From Phyllostachys edulis (taxonomy: Eukaryota; Streptophyta; Magnoliopsida; Poales; Poaceae): a stretch of DNA of 64,000 nt. The stretch lies in NCBI GenBank assembly GCA_036346405.1, contig CM070563.1, positions 32,498,816-32,562,815 on the forward strand, in the 5' to 3' direction. The notes below the pieces were generated by a model. It made no database searches. It was not told the DNA's origin and saw only the letters and a program-made list of their open reading frames with translations. How positions within the stretch are numbered: the first letter of the stretch is position 1; every line of letters starts with the position of its first letter. The translations under genes were made by a program, and so were the position numbers. Positions 34,730-46,954 of the stretch are shown here, piece after piece.

Positions 34730-35594
34730 AATTAGCTCAACACATATTTGAATTTGCACAACACAATTTCAAAGAGAGATGGAGAATGAAGGGGTGCTGA
34801 ATGAGGGGGGTGGGGGTATGGAGGCTATTTATAGGAAAAATTTTGAGATTATTTTATTTTTATTTTTTTGCTATTTTTTATGACCCAAACGGTTAAAAAC
34901 GGTCACAAAAAATGGACCAAAAAAAGCCCCAACGGTCGATTTTCGTCGGGTCGGGCCGTGCCAGACATGGCTCACGAGCCCGCCCAACCAACCCCCCCCC
35001 TCCCCTTCTTCTTCCTTGCCCCTACCCACTCGTCTTTGCAGCGTCTTGCACTAGTAGTGCCACACCATCGCCTCGCCTCCTCGCCTCCTCTCAAGCAGTC
35101 GCCTTGCCTAACCTCCTCGTTCTTGTTGCCTCCGCGCCTCCTTGCCGCACCGCCTCCTCACTGAGCCGCCTCCATGCCTCCTCACCGAGCCGCACTGCCT
35201 CCTCGCCGTACCTCCTCCTCCGGTCCTCCCTCACCCTCAACGCCGGCCCGCATCGTGCTGCTTCCCATCCCCCTATTCATCTCCCTCTCCAGCTCTCCCT
35301 CTCCCTCTGTTGCTCTGCTCCCCGTCGCCCGCTTGGCCACGTTGCCTTCTCCCTCAGCGTCGGCTGCCTCCCCTCCCCCTCTTGCTCTCTCTGTCTCCGG
35401 CTCTCCCTCCGCGTCGGCGCGGTGACGCCGCACTGCCTCCTCTCCCTTAGCGCCGGCATCGCCTCCTCTTCTCTGCCTCCAGCGTGTGCGGCCCAGATGG
35501 GCCATGCCGGGCTGGCCAAGCTCATGCCGTGCCAGGCTGACCCACCGTGCTAGAGTAGCGGCCCAAGAATGGCACGGGCTTTCGTGCCAAGCCG
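34730..35594 (-). other. hAT 5' region: AT-rich leader then GC/pyrimidine-rich subterminal sequence
   Basis: 34840-34900 has a TATTTATAGG-type TATA candidate oriented toward the transposase. 34960-35560 is a C/T-rich block with open frames on both strands (for example 34912-35553) whose peptides are Ser/Pro/Arg-rich and match nothing. 'GCCGTGCCAGGC' and 'GGCACGGGC' phrases are typical of the subterminal sequence of this hAT group. Confidence 0.45.
35590..35594. repeat. Target-site duplication AGCCG, left copy
   Basis: AGCCG precedes TGTGAGG at 35595 and recurs at 44893-44897 right after GGGATGTTACA. Confidence 0.75.
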
Positions 35595-36627
35595 TGTGAG
35601 GCCTCCTCGGGATCGTGCCCGTTTCAAGGTAAGTGATTATGCCAAAAAGCACAACACTTAATGAGAGACGAAAACGATTTTGAGTGCCCGGATATGTGTC
35701 TCATGTTAGCTCCCAAGGATCAGTGGCTAACATGTACATATCCTAACACAACATTGCATTCACATCCATACACAATATACAAAAATAATGGAATCGTAAA
35801 TACAACATCATTAAATAGAATATTTAAGTACAAGTTTGCATAAGAGGGCCAATCGGCCAAAAGTAATTATCAATAATAAATCTAGCGGAAGACAAACTTA
35901 GAATAAAAAAAGGGAATAACCAAGTTGGCATGCCCACAACCCACAAGCAACCAACTGGAGTTAAAGCCGATGCACCCGTCGTTCTCACCTGAACAAATAG
36001 ACAATCCGTTAAAGTACAAAGTTGTACTCGTGAGACTTTTCAAGAGAAATAAGCATGCATGTAAGTATCAAAGGAAGGCTACTACACTAGTCAATTTTCG
36101 GCATAAAGCAAGTTTTGCATTTAGATAAACAATATAGATTCAAATTGCTATTTTTAAAATATTTAGAAAACATTGTATAACAGTAAGTAATGACCAACAA
36201 TAGTATAATCTCCAAATATAATCAATACACGAACATCCCATTCGTGACACAATTCATTCCATAACAAATTAACACGCGAACTTCGCATTCATGATAATAT
36301 TTCAGATATGAACAAACTATCATAATAACATAACTTTTCCAACCATAGCCCAAACCAAAGTTCCCAGAAGGTAACTGTGCATACTTTCCCACAAGCGATG
36401 TCCATAACCGGGGACACGGCTATTCGAATAAATTTATTTCTCTGCAGAGTTGTACAGTTTTACCAACACGATATGAATACCTCTTACTGTTGCCATGCAC
36501 TCTTCCGTAGGAGTATGACTGAGATATCATAACGAGGTCGTTACAATGTCATGTCCCAACTACCAACCCACCTGAGGAACGGAACCCATGGCAGACTGAT
36601 AGCGGTCGCCTAGAACCACAGGTGAAC

Positions 36628-39600
36628 TGTAACATCCCAACTGTATAAACAGGTGTGTGTTTCAAATGTAAGAAAATGTGTAGAAATAAAAACTTTTTCT
36701 CACATCTTGAAACTCTTGAACTCCTCTAAAATTCTTATCAAAGGGTGTGGAGTTCAAAAACCTAAACCTCCTGTGGACTAAAGTCCAACCCTTATTCAAC
36801 TTGTCTCAAAATCTTTTGCCAAACCCTTGAAAATATTTTTCCTTGGTCCTATAGATGATGTGGGACCCCTCTGAAAAATATCATAAGTTCTAAAACTTGT
36901 TTGATAATTTTTGGAGGTAAAACAAACTCTTGAACAGCCTTTATGAATTTCCTGAGAAAAATGCAATGCATAAAAACCTCTGGAAAATTTATGTAAGGTT
37001 AATCTTGATGTCAGCAAGCTCCAGTTAAAATTTCAGAAAATTTGGAGTTCATTTGCTATCTCATATAATTCTGCAAAGTCTCAGCTGTTAAAAATTGAAT
37101 TCAAATCATACACTGTTCCTTGGGCTGAGCCGTTTTGCAAGCTGGTCCAACCCAACCACCTCCCTCAGCTCAACAGACCTCCCTTCCACTCTGTTGAGGT
37201 CGTAGCCGTTGGATTCAGATCCAACAGCCACGACCTCCTCCTAAACCATCATAGCAAGGTCCTCCCACCTCATCAAGGTCGTAGCCTTTGGATCAAGGAT
37301 CCATGGCTATGACCTCCCCTCGCTGTTAAACCTCAGACCTCCCCTTTGGTTGTGTGCCCTTGGATTTAAATCCAAAGGCCATGACCTCCCCCGCACTTCT
37401 CAAAATTGTGCGCGGTTAAGTCCTCCCAGGAGGTCCGCACCGTTGGAATTAGATCCAACGCCTTGGACCTCCTATCCCCTTTTCCACTTGCGCATCCGCG
37501 CAGTCAGATCGGAGGGCCACGACCTCCTAGTCCAAATCGGAGGGCTGTGACCTCCTCCAGTCACTTAAAAACTTACCGTTTCAAACTCTAAGCACATCCG
37601 AGGGCCAGGACCTCCCCATCCTCTTAATCCAGCGGTGGAGAGCTTCGCCCTGTTCTTCTCCTAGCTTGGGCGCGCGTGCGAGCCATGGCAGTGGAGAAGG
37701 TCAGCGACATGTCTTGTCCCAACGGCTCTGCTCTGCGCGCATTTAATGCGTGGCAGTCTTTCCGCCCCCTAGCCCATGCCCTGTCTTAACCTACTTTGTC
37801 CCCTCCATCTTGTCCAAGCCATAGACCTCCCGTGGACCTCCCATGGGCTAAGCTCACCATGAGCTTAACCCGTGGTCCATGACCTCTTCTGCCCTAGCTA
37901 TAAAACCTCCCCACTGTGGCCCTTGGCTTCTTTTACACACCTTCGAGCTCTGCCTTGCCTCTGTGCTTGGCCGAGTTTCTTCCCCAAATCACCATTGAAG
38001 ACCTTGGAGCTCCTCGGTGGCTCAAGAGTTCCAGTGGCTCCCTCTTCAACCTCTTGCTCACTTTGTGCTCCCCAAACCTCCTGGAGTTAACCCTAACTTA
38101 ATTTGGTTGGGACATTTTCAGAGGTGGCCAAAGTGGATCTTGGAGTTGGTGCGTTGGCCGTGGAGCACCTTTCTTCCCCAGCGCCGGTCCTTCCTCTTCC
38201 ACGACCTCCTCAACAACCTCTGGACCCCCAGGTAATCCTTAGGTTGGGCACCATGCTTGTATGTCGCTGCGGAGCTCAAAATTTGATGCTTGTCGTGTTG
38301 GCCGTAGAGGTCAACTCGTGCTCATCTCCGGCTCGCCGGCGTTCAAGGCCGTCGCCGCCATCGAGAGTGAGCCCATTTTGTGCGCAACACTATTGTGCAC
38401 ACGTGGGTACCCTTGGTTGTCGCCGGCGAGGTCTTTATCGCCGGCAATGACCCCATCTTTGCGTTGAGGATCTTGTCGGAACGGGACGTCCAGCGCGTGC
38501 CGTTAAGACAAAGATCCTCCCCCTTAAATGCGTCAATCATTGCTTAACCTCGTTAATCATTGGATTCGCCTTAATCGCCTTTAATCACGCCTTTCGCGCA
38601 TTTAAGACCTCGCGCTGGACCTCCTTGTGTCCCGCGCCTTAACTCCTCGCGTACATACAAGCGCGCGGCGCGCTGTAACCTTGGATCTGGGCCGTCCAAG
38701 ACCTCCTCCGAGGAGATCTTGAACGTCCAGGACCTCCCCCTGTCGCATCTTAGCCGTCCAGACCTCCCCTGGAAGTCTGTGACGTTAAGACCTCCACATA
38801 GGACCTCCTCGAGGTCATCTCAGCCGTTTATGACCTCCCCGAGTTGATCTTGACCGTCAAGGTCCTCCCTCGGACGATCTGGACCATTAAGGTCCTCCCT
38901 TGGAAAATCTGGACCGTCCAGGACCTCCCACGTGAGGTCTTGACGATGTAGATCTTCCTTGGGGAGATCTTGATAGTTTAGATCTTCCTTTGGAAGATCT
39001 CAACCGTTGAGGACCTCCCTCGTGTGATCTGGACCGTTCCGGTCCTCCCTCACGTGTTGTGGTCCGTTGGATGCGACATCTACGGCCACGACCTCCCCTC
39101 TGCTCGCGCTTGCGCGTTGCTGGGAGGACATGGACCGTTGGATCCAAGATCCACGGCCCATGACTTCTGGACCTTCGCGAGCGCGCGTGCGCATGGTCAG
39201 CTGGGAGGTCTTGACTCGTTAGATTTAAGATCTAGGGCTCATGTCCTCCCCTGCTTTTGTGGTTTTAAGAAATTCCAGAGAGCTGTTATTTCATGAACTA
39301 AAACAAAAGGTATGAACTTTAAAAATGCATAACTAATTCAATTTAAATCCAAATAGGGTGATTCAAATTTTTGCAGCTCTGGTTTGGACCAGGCTCTAAT
39401 CTAAAAATGGTTATGAGCCCAGTTCAGCTCCAGAACATGGTTTTACAAATAGATTTCAAAACTAACTCTAAATGTGACTTTAAAAATTCATTTAACTTGT
39501 AAAATGCACAACTTTATCTCTGTAGTTTATTTTTGAGTGAATCCAACTTTGTTGGCTTCCTCTGTTAATGCTCTAAATGTTAGAATAGGATTTAGGCATG

Positions 39601-41635
39601 TCACTATTTTCAAAAAGCTTACTTGTGCATTTTAATTTTGTTCAAGTTCTTGTCTTTGAAAAATTATAGAAAATGCATAATAGCTCCAAATGAGATGAAC
39701 TCAATTGTGTTATTCATCTCATGAGGTGCTGGTTTTACAGTAAAAATCTCAATAACACCACCTCTCTAGAAAATGTTGCCAAGTAATTAAATTAGTGAAT
39801 AGTGGCAGTTTGGATTTTTAGGGCTGAGCAAAATTGTTTTGCTCATATCTTTTGCATTGAGAATCCAAATCAATTGGTTCTTATTGCTAAATTCCCTAAA
39901 AATCATCCTCTTGCTGCTGTAGAAATTTCAGAGCATTTGGAGTTTGTTTGCTGTGCTGTCTTTGGGGTTTTCATCGTTCTTATCGTTTCTTTTCGCTTTT
40001 TCGTTAGGTATCGACGAGTACTTTGAACCCGTGAGTGATCCTCAGCAATATATTGAGCAAAACCAGCAAGGCAAGCAGTTTGATCATATCCCATTATTGT
40101 CCCATTAATTTAAAATTTAATACTTTGTTTCACTTGTATGTATGCATGCTACTTTGTGTTAAAATATCGCTAGTGATCCTATAGATGCATATTCTGTAGG
40201 TAAATGTTCATTCTCTACTACTAAGCCTAGGATTATCTTGCTGTGATTTAGAGTTCGATGGATGGACTCTTATCACTTAGTAGTTCTGATGATAATGCTT
40301 AGCAATGCTTAGATAACGGTAAAAATGGGCGGTTATCGACATTATGTCGATGACCTTGATCACACAAAAACTATTATTCCATTATGTCCATCTTGTGCTT
40401 GTTACTTTGTAAATAAACAAAAATGAAAACCAAACTGTTTGACTTGGGCACAATGGATGTTGGTGTGATTTGTTGGGTGTGAACGGAATGGTGCCTAAGT
40501 CCCCAAGGACCGAGTTACTTGCGCCATTGATCCAAGCACTTTTGTGTGCTAACCACACGAGGGGGATATGAGACCTCTCTTGACTAAGTACTTTGGGAGG
40601 TGTTAATTATGAGCTGGTCGGTGGGTGTGTTAAAAATAAAATGTGTGTGGGTGGTGTTGGGAAGGGAGCATTAGCAGACCGGTTAGGCTGTCTAATGTGT
40701 CCTTATCCCTGTGGGTTGCGGCTCTTAATTAGCATCATCCATTGGAAATGTCTCGTAGGACTTAGTCGTGTTGGCATACCAAAGGAAGTGTGCTAAATCA
40801 TGTGGCTAAAAGGCGGTCGGCGTGTGGGTACATTGGTACACCCTGCAGGTTAAAACTATTGAATAGCCTCGTCCTAGGTTATGGACACGCTTGGTGATTT
40901 CCATAAGAACTAGACTAAACACTTAATTAAAACTTGATGGGTGGTATGAATTGGATAATTCATGCTATTGTTGTGGTGACTTGGGTGAGTCACTTCGAGT
41001 TGTTCTTGTTGTTATTATTGTTGTATCGTGTTCTTCACAAATTAAAATGCTTTGTCAAATTGCTTTCAATCTATTACATTATTGCAAATGAAAGCTTGCT
41101 TTATGCTAAAATGAGTCCAAAGCCTCATCCACTTAAATAAAGCTTGCATGTAGCTATCTATAGTTCTGTTATACTACACGTCAGTCTTGCGAGTACATTT
41201 TTGTACTCATTTGCTTTGCTTAATAATTTTGTTGCAGAGGAGGTAGAGCCCAAAGGGCTTTATTTTTGTGAGATGTGTGGCGGCTGGGAATCGAGCTAGG
41301 CGACTTGGTTGGTTGCCTTGTGGGCTAAAGGCAAACCTTGTGGCTCTCTTTTGTTTATCGCCATCTTATGGCATGTTGCTTTCGCTGTATTACTTTTGTT
41401 AGTTGTATTTGGCCGATCGGCCCCTTTTATAATAACTTTATATTATGTATGTCTTTCATTCCAGTCGTGCTTTGGTTCTATATCTTGAATGGAATTGATG
41501 CATGATTTTGTAAAGGGGTGTGTATACTGCATTCTGGGAAGTATACATATCTCGAAGACACGGATTATTATGTTTGTGATGCTAGGGTCAATGGATGACT
41601 AAGCATTACAAGCTTAATAAACCAGGGTCCTCACA
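36628..41635 (+). mobile_element. Giant solo LTR, ~5.0 kb
   Basis: It starts TGTAACATCCCAACTG, ends AGGGTCCTCACA, and is flanked by TGAAC at 36623-36627 and 41636-41640. No internal region or second LTR copy exists: the flanks on both sides belong to the outer element. LTRs near 5 kb are typical of the plant Ty3 Tat lineage (Ogre/Grande/Retand-type), an inference from size only. It contains a long GACCTCC-rich repeat zone (37190-39260) and no retroviral-type protein. The frames 37350-38540 are repeat-driven. Confidence 0.8.
37190..39260. repeat. GACCTCC-rich repeat zone with ~30-bp minisatellite
   Basis: The motif GACCTCC recurs dozens of times, often next to 'CCGTTGGAT'-type phrases. Between about 38680 and 39070 it becomes a regular array of roughly 30 bases per unit, with the consensus idea 'GATCTGGACCGTTAAGGACC' followed by TCCCTCG. 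The units differ at many positions, so the array is old. It is part of the 5-kb solo LTR. Confidence 0.75.
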
Positions 41636-44600
41636 TGAACCCCGTTGTATAAGTAAGTCCCTTATAAACCAGAGACCCTTAAAGGCAAGAAAGAAAAATT
41701 TAACATGCCCCCACTAGATTGGGAAGATAACCATTAAACATTAGCAATAACAATTGTCAATCTAATTGTGTTTTGATAACTAACACACAACAAATTATTA
41801 AGCCAAGCCTTCGTCATTATCCCAGCGTGTGGTTGTACGTAAGACTTGGTTCATCACACCACAAACCGGTTCTCAAATACCCAGACGGGGCTACGCAAAT
41901 CCAGGACCACGCCCTTCATCAACCTATCACCCGTCCAAGTCCAACACACAACAACAACTACCCAACAAGTCTACAAGAATCAGATGCAAAGATCTGGATA
42001 TATTCCTCAAATTTAACTTAATTCAATCCATATAATTCTCAAATTTCATCAAGATTCGATTCAATCCATCGGCCGATGGACTAGTTCCATCAATCATTTT
42101 CGACTACAACTACTAGCATAGCTAAGCAACGTTCTACAAATTAGCAACCATTCCCATATAACATATATCCTTAATCATTCAAGGTAAAAAGGGTCATCAA
42201 TATTCAAAGAAGGGCCAATGCAGCAAGTAGGAAATTAACTATTTCTACTCATGAACATACTTTTCAAAATAGCATGCAATGACGAGATTAAAAACCATAC
42301 AAAACATTTTAAAATCAATAGGAGCAATATGATCAAGAGGAGTGTGCTCGCACCTTTTCTGTACCACTTATTCAACCTCAGGTTATACTCATGAATATGT
42401 TCATATCATCGAGAAATCTATCGAAAGAACGATATTGCAATTAACACCAAATAAGCCAAAAATTCAAAATACTCAAAAATATATGAAAATTATACAGTGG
42501 GTAGATCATTATTTTATATGAATTTAGGTGAAAGAATTATTCCATTTGGATTTAGTATGTGAAAATTATAGCAGTTTGAATCTCAGTTTTTTGGAAAATC
42601 CAAATTAAATCCAATTAGTTACTATTCACCTAATTTAATTATTTAGTCAAAATTTGTAGAATAGTGGTGGAAAAAGGATTACATATATAAATAGATAATA
42701 ATATTACAAGACCAAAATAACTTGATTCATCTCATTTGGAGTTCATATGAATTTCTTATGAATTTTTGAAGTTGATTCAATTTCTAGTGTACAAATAATT
42801 CTTTACCGAAATGAATTTCAATTCCGAAATTTTCTGGGGCACTAACATGTTTCAAACCTATTCCAAGTTAAAGTACTTTAAGAATGAAAACCAACAAAAT
42901 TGGTTTCACTTATTTTGGAGTTGATTTGATTTAGTTATGAAATTTTGAAGTTCTAAACAATTTCATGCTGTAAAACAATTTATGTTGGATTTTCAGAATT
43001 AAAGAATTACATTTATACCGAGGTAATTCAAGCCACGGTCTATGACAGGTGGGGTCTACACGTCACACACACTAAGAAATCGATTAAGTGCTAAAGTTGG
43101 GATTATCACCTAAGCGCGCCGGGCCGGCATGACGAGGCTTGCCGTAGTCGTCGCCGAACTCATCCGCGTCCACTCGTCCTCTCGTCCGCATCCACTATTC
43201 CACTCTTATTAACAGTGGATACAATGGAGTCTTCTCTAGAAGCAACATCATCAAGTTATAAACTTGGTATTATCATCAACAACAACCACATTTGACAAGA
43301 GGTAACTAAAATCAGTTAAAACAGAGTAGCGTTGTTTCTATCCACCTTGGTCTTTAGTGCATAACTTCCAAACCACTGACTCAAACTGCATGAAACTTGG
43401 CATGAATGCAGTTCATTGAGTCCTCAACATGCCGTCCAAATTTCAGCCCAATCCGACACCATATGACCCCCAAATAGATCAAGCATCAAGATTGTGCGCC
43501 TCTGATTACACTGCAAACAGAACGAACTAAACCACTCTCAAATCCGGTGCTCAAGCATACCAAACCTCAAACCAACTGATCACAACGAAGTGCTCTATGT
43601 GTAGAACTAAATCACCAAGTTTGGAGCCTATCCAACCACGTTTGAACCTTCGACCATGAGCTTGAAGCAGATCAGGCAAGAGCCACCAAACTCAACCTAC
43701 CTTCACTTCACTTCTCTTCTCTTCCTCCCATCGCCCGGCCACCTCGGCGCCGCCTTACATGCAGCGCCTCAGCTCCACCTTTCATTGGGCCGTCATTGCT
43801 GTAGCCTTGCCTCGGCTCGGCCACCGCCACGGCTCTTCTTGAGATGCCGCTAGACAATGACGAGCCACAGATCTGGCCCTCGTCTTACTCATTGCTACAT
43901 GTCTGACATCTTGCCATTGCTTGTAGCTGCTACTCCTTCCATACCAAAACAGCCACTGCCCTCATTTCTCTCCTCTTCAAAACACTCAAAAGAACTTGCA
44001 TGCGAAATCTAATTGGATAAATGGGATGCTTAGGTGAACATGAACATGCTGGTATGACATACAGGACTTGAGTTTAGGTTTTTGATTTGGATTGGAAGGG
44101 TAGAAGTGTGAGCTTGTGCTAGTATTAGAGAAAGAAAAGGGAGGTGGGAGGAGTTCTAGTGGGGAAGAGTGAGTTCGGCAGTCGGGAAATGAGAAAAGAA
44201 ATGGGGAGAGACTGGCTTGGCTGGGATTGGAATGGGTGAGCAATGGGGTGGGAGTGTGCTCTGCTGGGGCAGAAGTGATAGCAATACAATGAGTGGATAG
44301 GGTGGTTGTGCTTGGGAGAATCAAAGGAAAACCATGGATTAGGGAAGGTGGCAGTGTGGTGCTGAGTTGGGAAGAGAGAAATGGCAGAGGAGGGTGGTGT
44401 CGGCTGGGGCAAAAGTTTGAGAAAATTCGAAATTCACATTATATTTGTCTTCGTGTTCCAGTTTTGACTGAGCGATTTAACATAGTAAATAAATTCTAAA
44501 AATTCTGAAATTTTTTCTGTGGCTTCTCTGTTAAGTGTAGTTTCCATTTTTCAAGCCCCCACACACTGATCCCTTTTCATTTGAGAGCAGTAATTAAATT

Positions 44601-44892
44601 TCTATACAGCCTTTGGGATGTGTTCGGGATTTTTATAGGGTTAACAGTGCTCCTAAAAATTTATTAAAATTTATATTTATTCATGATAATTATTATAGTA
44701 TTTGAAAAAATTATTTCCAGATGATGATCATAGGTTTTTGTTCCTATTTTGTTTGGAGCTTAAATTTGAAGTGTAAGTTTAATCTTAGATTGAGATTCTC
44801 CAATTGCAATAAAATATGCAAATGCTTCAAAAACAACATGCATGTTAATGAGATGTATACTAATTATCATTAATTAACTTGGGGATGTTACA

Positions 44893-45525
44893 AGCCGGCA
44901 CGTCCTATGGACGGTCTTGGTAAATCTTGAACTTTGAGTCGAGCCTACAATGTCGTAGTAAATTTGGCGACGACGTCTGATCGATTTGCCAACGATTCGG
45001 GTGTAGCTAGAGGTTGCCAAACGGATCGTGCCAGTCGGGCTAGTCCGAACTACGGGATTGTTAGTCCATACCGCATGGCACGATCCAAAGATCAGAGAGA
45101 CCTTTGCGGCCGGGCGATTTGATGCAACACGTATAATCTTGTGTCGTGCATGGTACGACCTAGGCACAACATGGCCCGGTTGGCACATCCGGTGACGGAG
45201 AAGGAGGTGGCAGAGGCGCAGCGACGGCTGGACGCGAAGGAAGTGGTGCAGTCAGGGCTCAGAGGAGGAGGAGGCGGACAAGCGCGGAAGCGGTGGGATG
45301 GAGAGGATCGGAGTAAAAAGTGGGTGGTCTGTGCTTACCCCATCCGATCGAGCTTATCGTTCTCGGGCGGGCCAGACACAGTCCGAGAGATCAGCATGCC
45401 GTGCCGAAGTCGGTCCCCGAGTCCACGGGTCGGCATGGCACGATAAGTTTAGTTAGCGCGCCGAGCGTGCTGTGCCTAATCGGGCCGATGCTGGGCCTAG
45501 CTGGGCCGCCCATTTGGCTACCTCT
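44893..45525. other. Right subterminal part of the decayed hAT element
   Basis: GC-rich with repeated 'GGCACGA/CATGGCACGA' phrases, ending near 45525 with CCCATTTGGCTACCTCTA. Read inversely this begins TAGAGGTAGCC, the same style as TAGAGGTGGAC at 46207. Frames on both strands here (45141-45446, 45188-44874) are composition artefacts. Confidence 0.4.
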
Positions 45526-46206
45526 AGGTGTAGGAGCGGCTCAGCTGGCCGGCAGATAGCAGGGACAGCGCCAAGGTGGCAGTGCATGTCAGCGTGGGCG
45601 TACCTGGGCAAAGCCGATCAGAGAGTAGTGCTTGAACCAAATAGGGAGACACGGCTGGTCGCGGTGCCTTGGCGTCCCTGTACAGTGCCTGCGATGCACA
45701 ATGTTCACGCAGGGGAAAATTCTCCTACATAGATGCTTGATTCCTGACATTTATTACCAATGATCATTAACACGATTACTAGTGCTAATGTTCAGTTGAA
45801 GTTTTTGACAGCCGGTGCTGTCATGGACTTGTTCGATCACAAGTGAGTATTCCTTTCGTTCCTCTTTTTGTTTCTTGTCATTTTGTTTTGTAGCATGCTA
45901 GAAATGTACGCAGACTGACCTCGTGCTGTTCATCGAAAATATGGGGAAAAGTTGGATATAGAGTCCATCAAATGATTTCTCTATTGTAGGATATGTGAGC
46001 TGCATACATAAAGGATCTCACTGATTGGAGAGGTAGTTTGTTAGCCTGCTCTTGGATATTTCCGTAACTGATTCAAACACGAATATTTGTTTTGTCAGTC
46101 ATGTTATTCCAATTTGGAGCTATAACCTGAACATTCTTGACCAATTGTACTACTATGTTATTTGATCACAAAGATATTGATCCATCAAGATTAATTCGGT
46201 CATGAG
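45526..46206. other. Spacer between hAT remnants
   Basis: No gene, RNA or element boundary recognised. The first 200 bases are GC-rich and the rest is AT-rich. Confidence 0.4.
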
Positions 46207-46950
46207 TAGAGGTGGACAGATCGGCCATGCCGGTTGGGCTGGTTGAGGCACCGCACTGTTGGCCCGGACTAGGGACGACACGGCTCACACCATTTATGGG
46301 CTGGGCCGGCATACCATGAAGGCTCGTGCCGTACTTGAGCTGCACCCCTAGCACGATGGGCCGATCCAACACGACACAAACAGTGTCGAGCCGTGCTAGG
46401 CACAGCACGAAGCTAGCACGCCCCGTTAGGCCTGCGTGCGGAGAGCCTGAGACGGCGAGCCGGCGAGGGAGGGAGGAGGAAGCTAGCCAGGGAAGGAGGG
46501 AGGAGGAGGGCAGGGCGGCGCTGGCGCGCCGGCACGAAGGAAGGACAAGGCGCGGCGATGAGGAGAGGGGGAGGAGGAGGGTGGGGCGGCACTGGTGGCC
46601 AACACGGAGGAAGGAGAAGGCGACGGGGTGCATGGGCGGAGCGAGGAGAAGGCGGCGAGAGGCAAAGGGCGCATGGGCACGGCGACGAGGAGGAGGAGGA
46701 GGAGAGGAAGAGGAGGACGGGGCAGGGCAATGCCAGCGGCCGACGTGGAGGGAGGAGAAGGCGAGGCGCATGGACGGAGGGAGGAGAAGACGAGGCAATG
46801 AGCTCGGGACAGGAGGGAGGCAGGGGAGCCAGGAGGTGAAGGGGGTAGGGGTAGGTAGGGGGAGAGGAATGACCTCGTGGGCCTCGCGGCACGGTGGGCC
46901 GTGCCTGGCAGGGCACGGTGCGAGCAAATATAGCCGTTATGAGATATTTT
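46207..46950. mobile_element. hAT terminus and GC-rich subterminal region
   Basis: It opens TAGAGGTGGACAGATCGG, followed by 'GGGCTGGGCCGGCAT' and 'GGCACAGCACG' phrases, matching the subterminal style at 45525. The purine-rich block 46440-46860 gives long open frames on both strands (46166-46927 minus, 46326-46967 plus), all Arg/Gly or Pro/Ser low-complexity and not believable proteins. The transposase part of the same element is probably at 48460-48900. Confidence 0.45.
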
Positions 46951-46954
46951 GTCC

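Larger units (their letters stand above)
35595..44892 (-). mobile_element. Long-LTR element (solo LTR, ~4.3 kb), interrupted by a second solo LTR
   Basis: On the minus strand it begins TGTAACATCCCC (44892) and ends GGCCTCACA (35595), with duplication AGCCG on both sides. Removing the inner element (36628-41635) leaves about 4.3 kb. Its minus-strand text near 35830-35870 ('TTTGGCCGATTGGCCCTCTT') matches the plus-strand inner LTR near 41410-41430 ('TTTGGCCGATCGGCCCCTTT'). The two are therefore members of one family in opposite orientation. No gag, pol or second LTR copy is present, so this looks like a solo LTR. Frames such as 44324-43986 are not protein-like. Confidence 0.7.
31190..45525 (-). 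mobile_element. Decayed hAT element with nested insertions (ends approximate)
   Basis: This unit is inferred from three facts. Transposase remnants on the minus strand lie at 33328-34608. GC-rich 'GGCCCG/GCACGGC' subterminal sequence lies on both sides (31190-31320 plus 32978-33000, and 34960-35594 plus 44893-45525). The right terminus, read inversely near 45525, is TAGAGGTAGCCAAATGGGC. The sequence left of 35594 and right of 44893 rejoins smoothly at the AGCCG duplication. I could not find the matching left terminus or the 8-bp duplication, so the limits are approximate. Confidence 0.45.

Noticed and set aside
34912..35652. Frames of 213 aa (plus) and 156 aa (minus)
   Set aside because: Pyrimidine-rich subterminal sequence of a hAT element; Ser/Pro/Arg composition only and no domain.
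36628..41635. Host gene cluster suggested by frames at 37350-38540
   Set aside because: All frames fall in the GACCTCC repeat zone of a bounded solo LTR and are repeat-derived.
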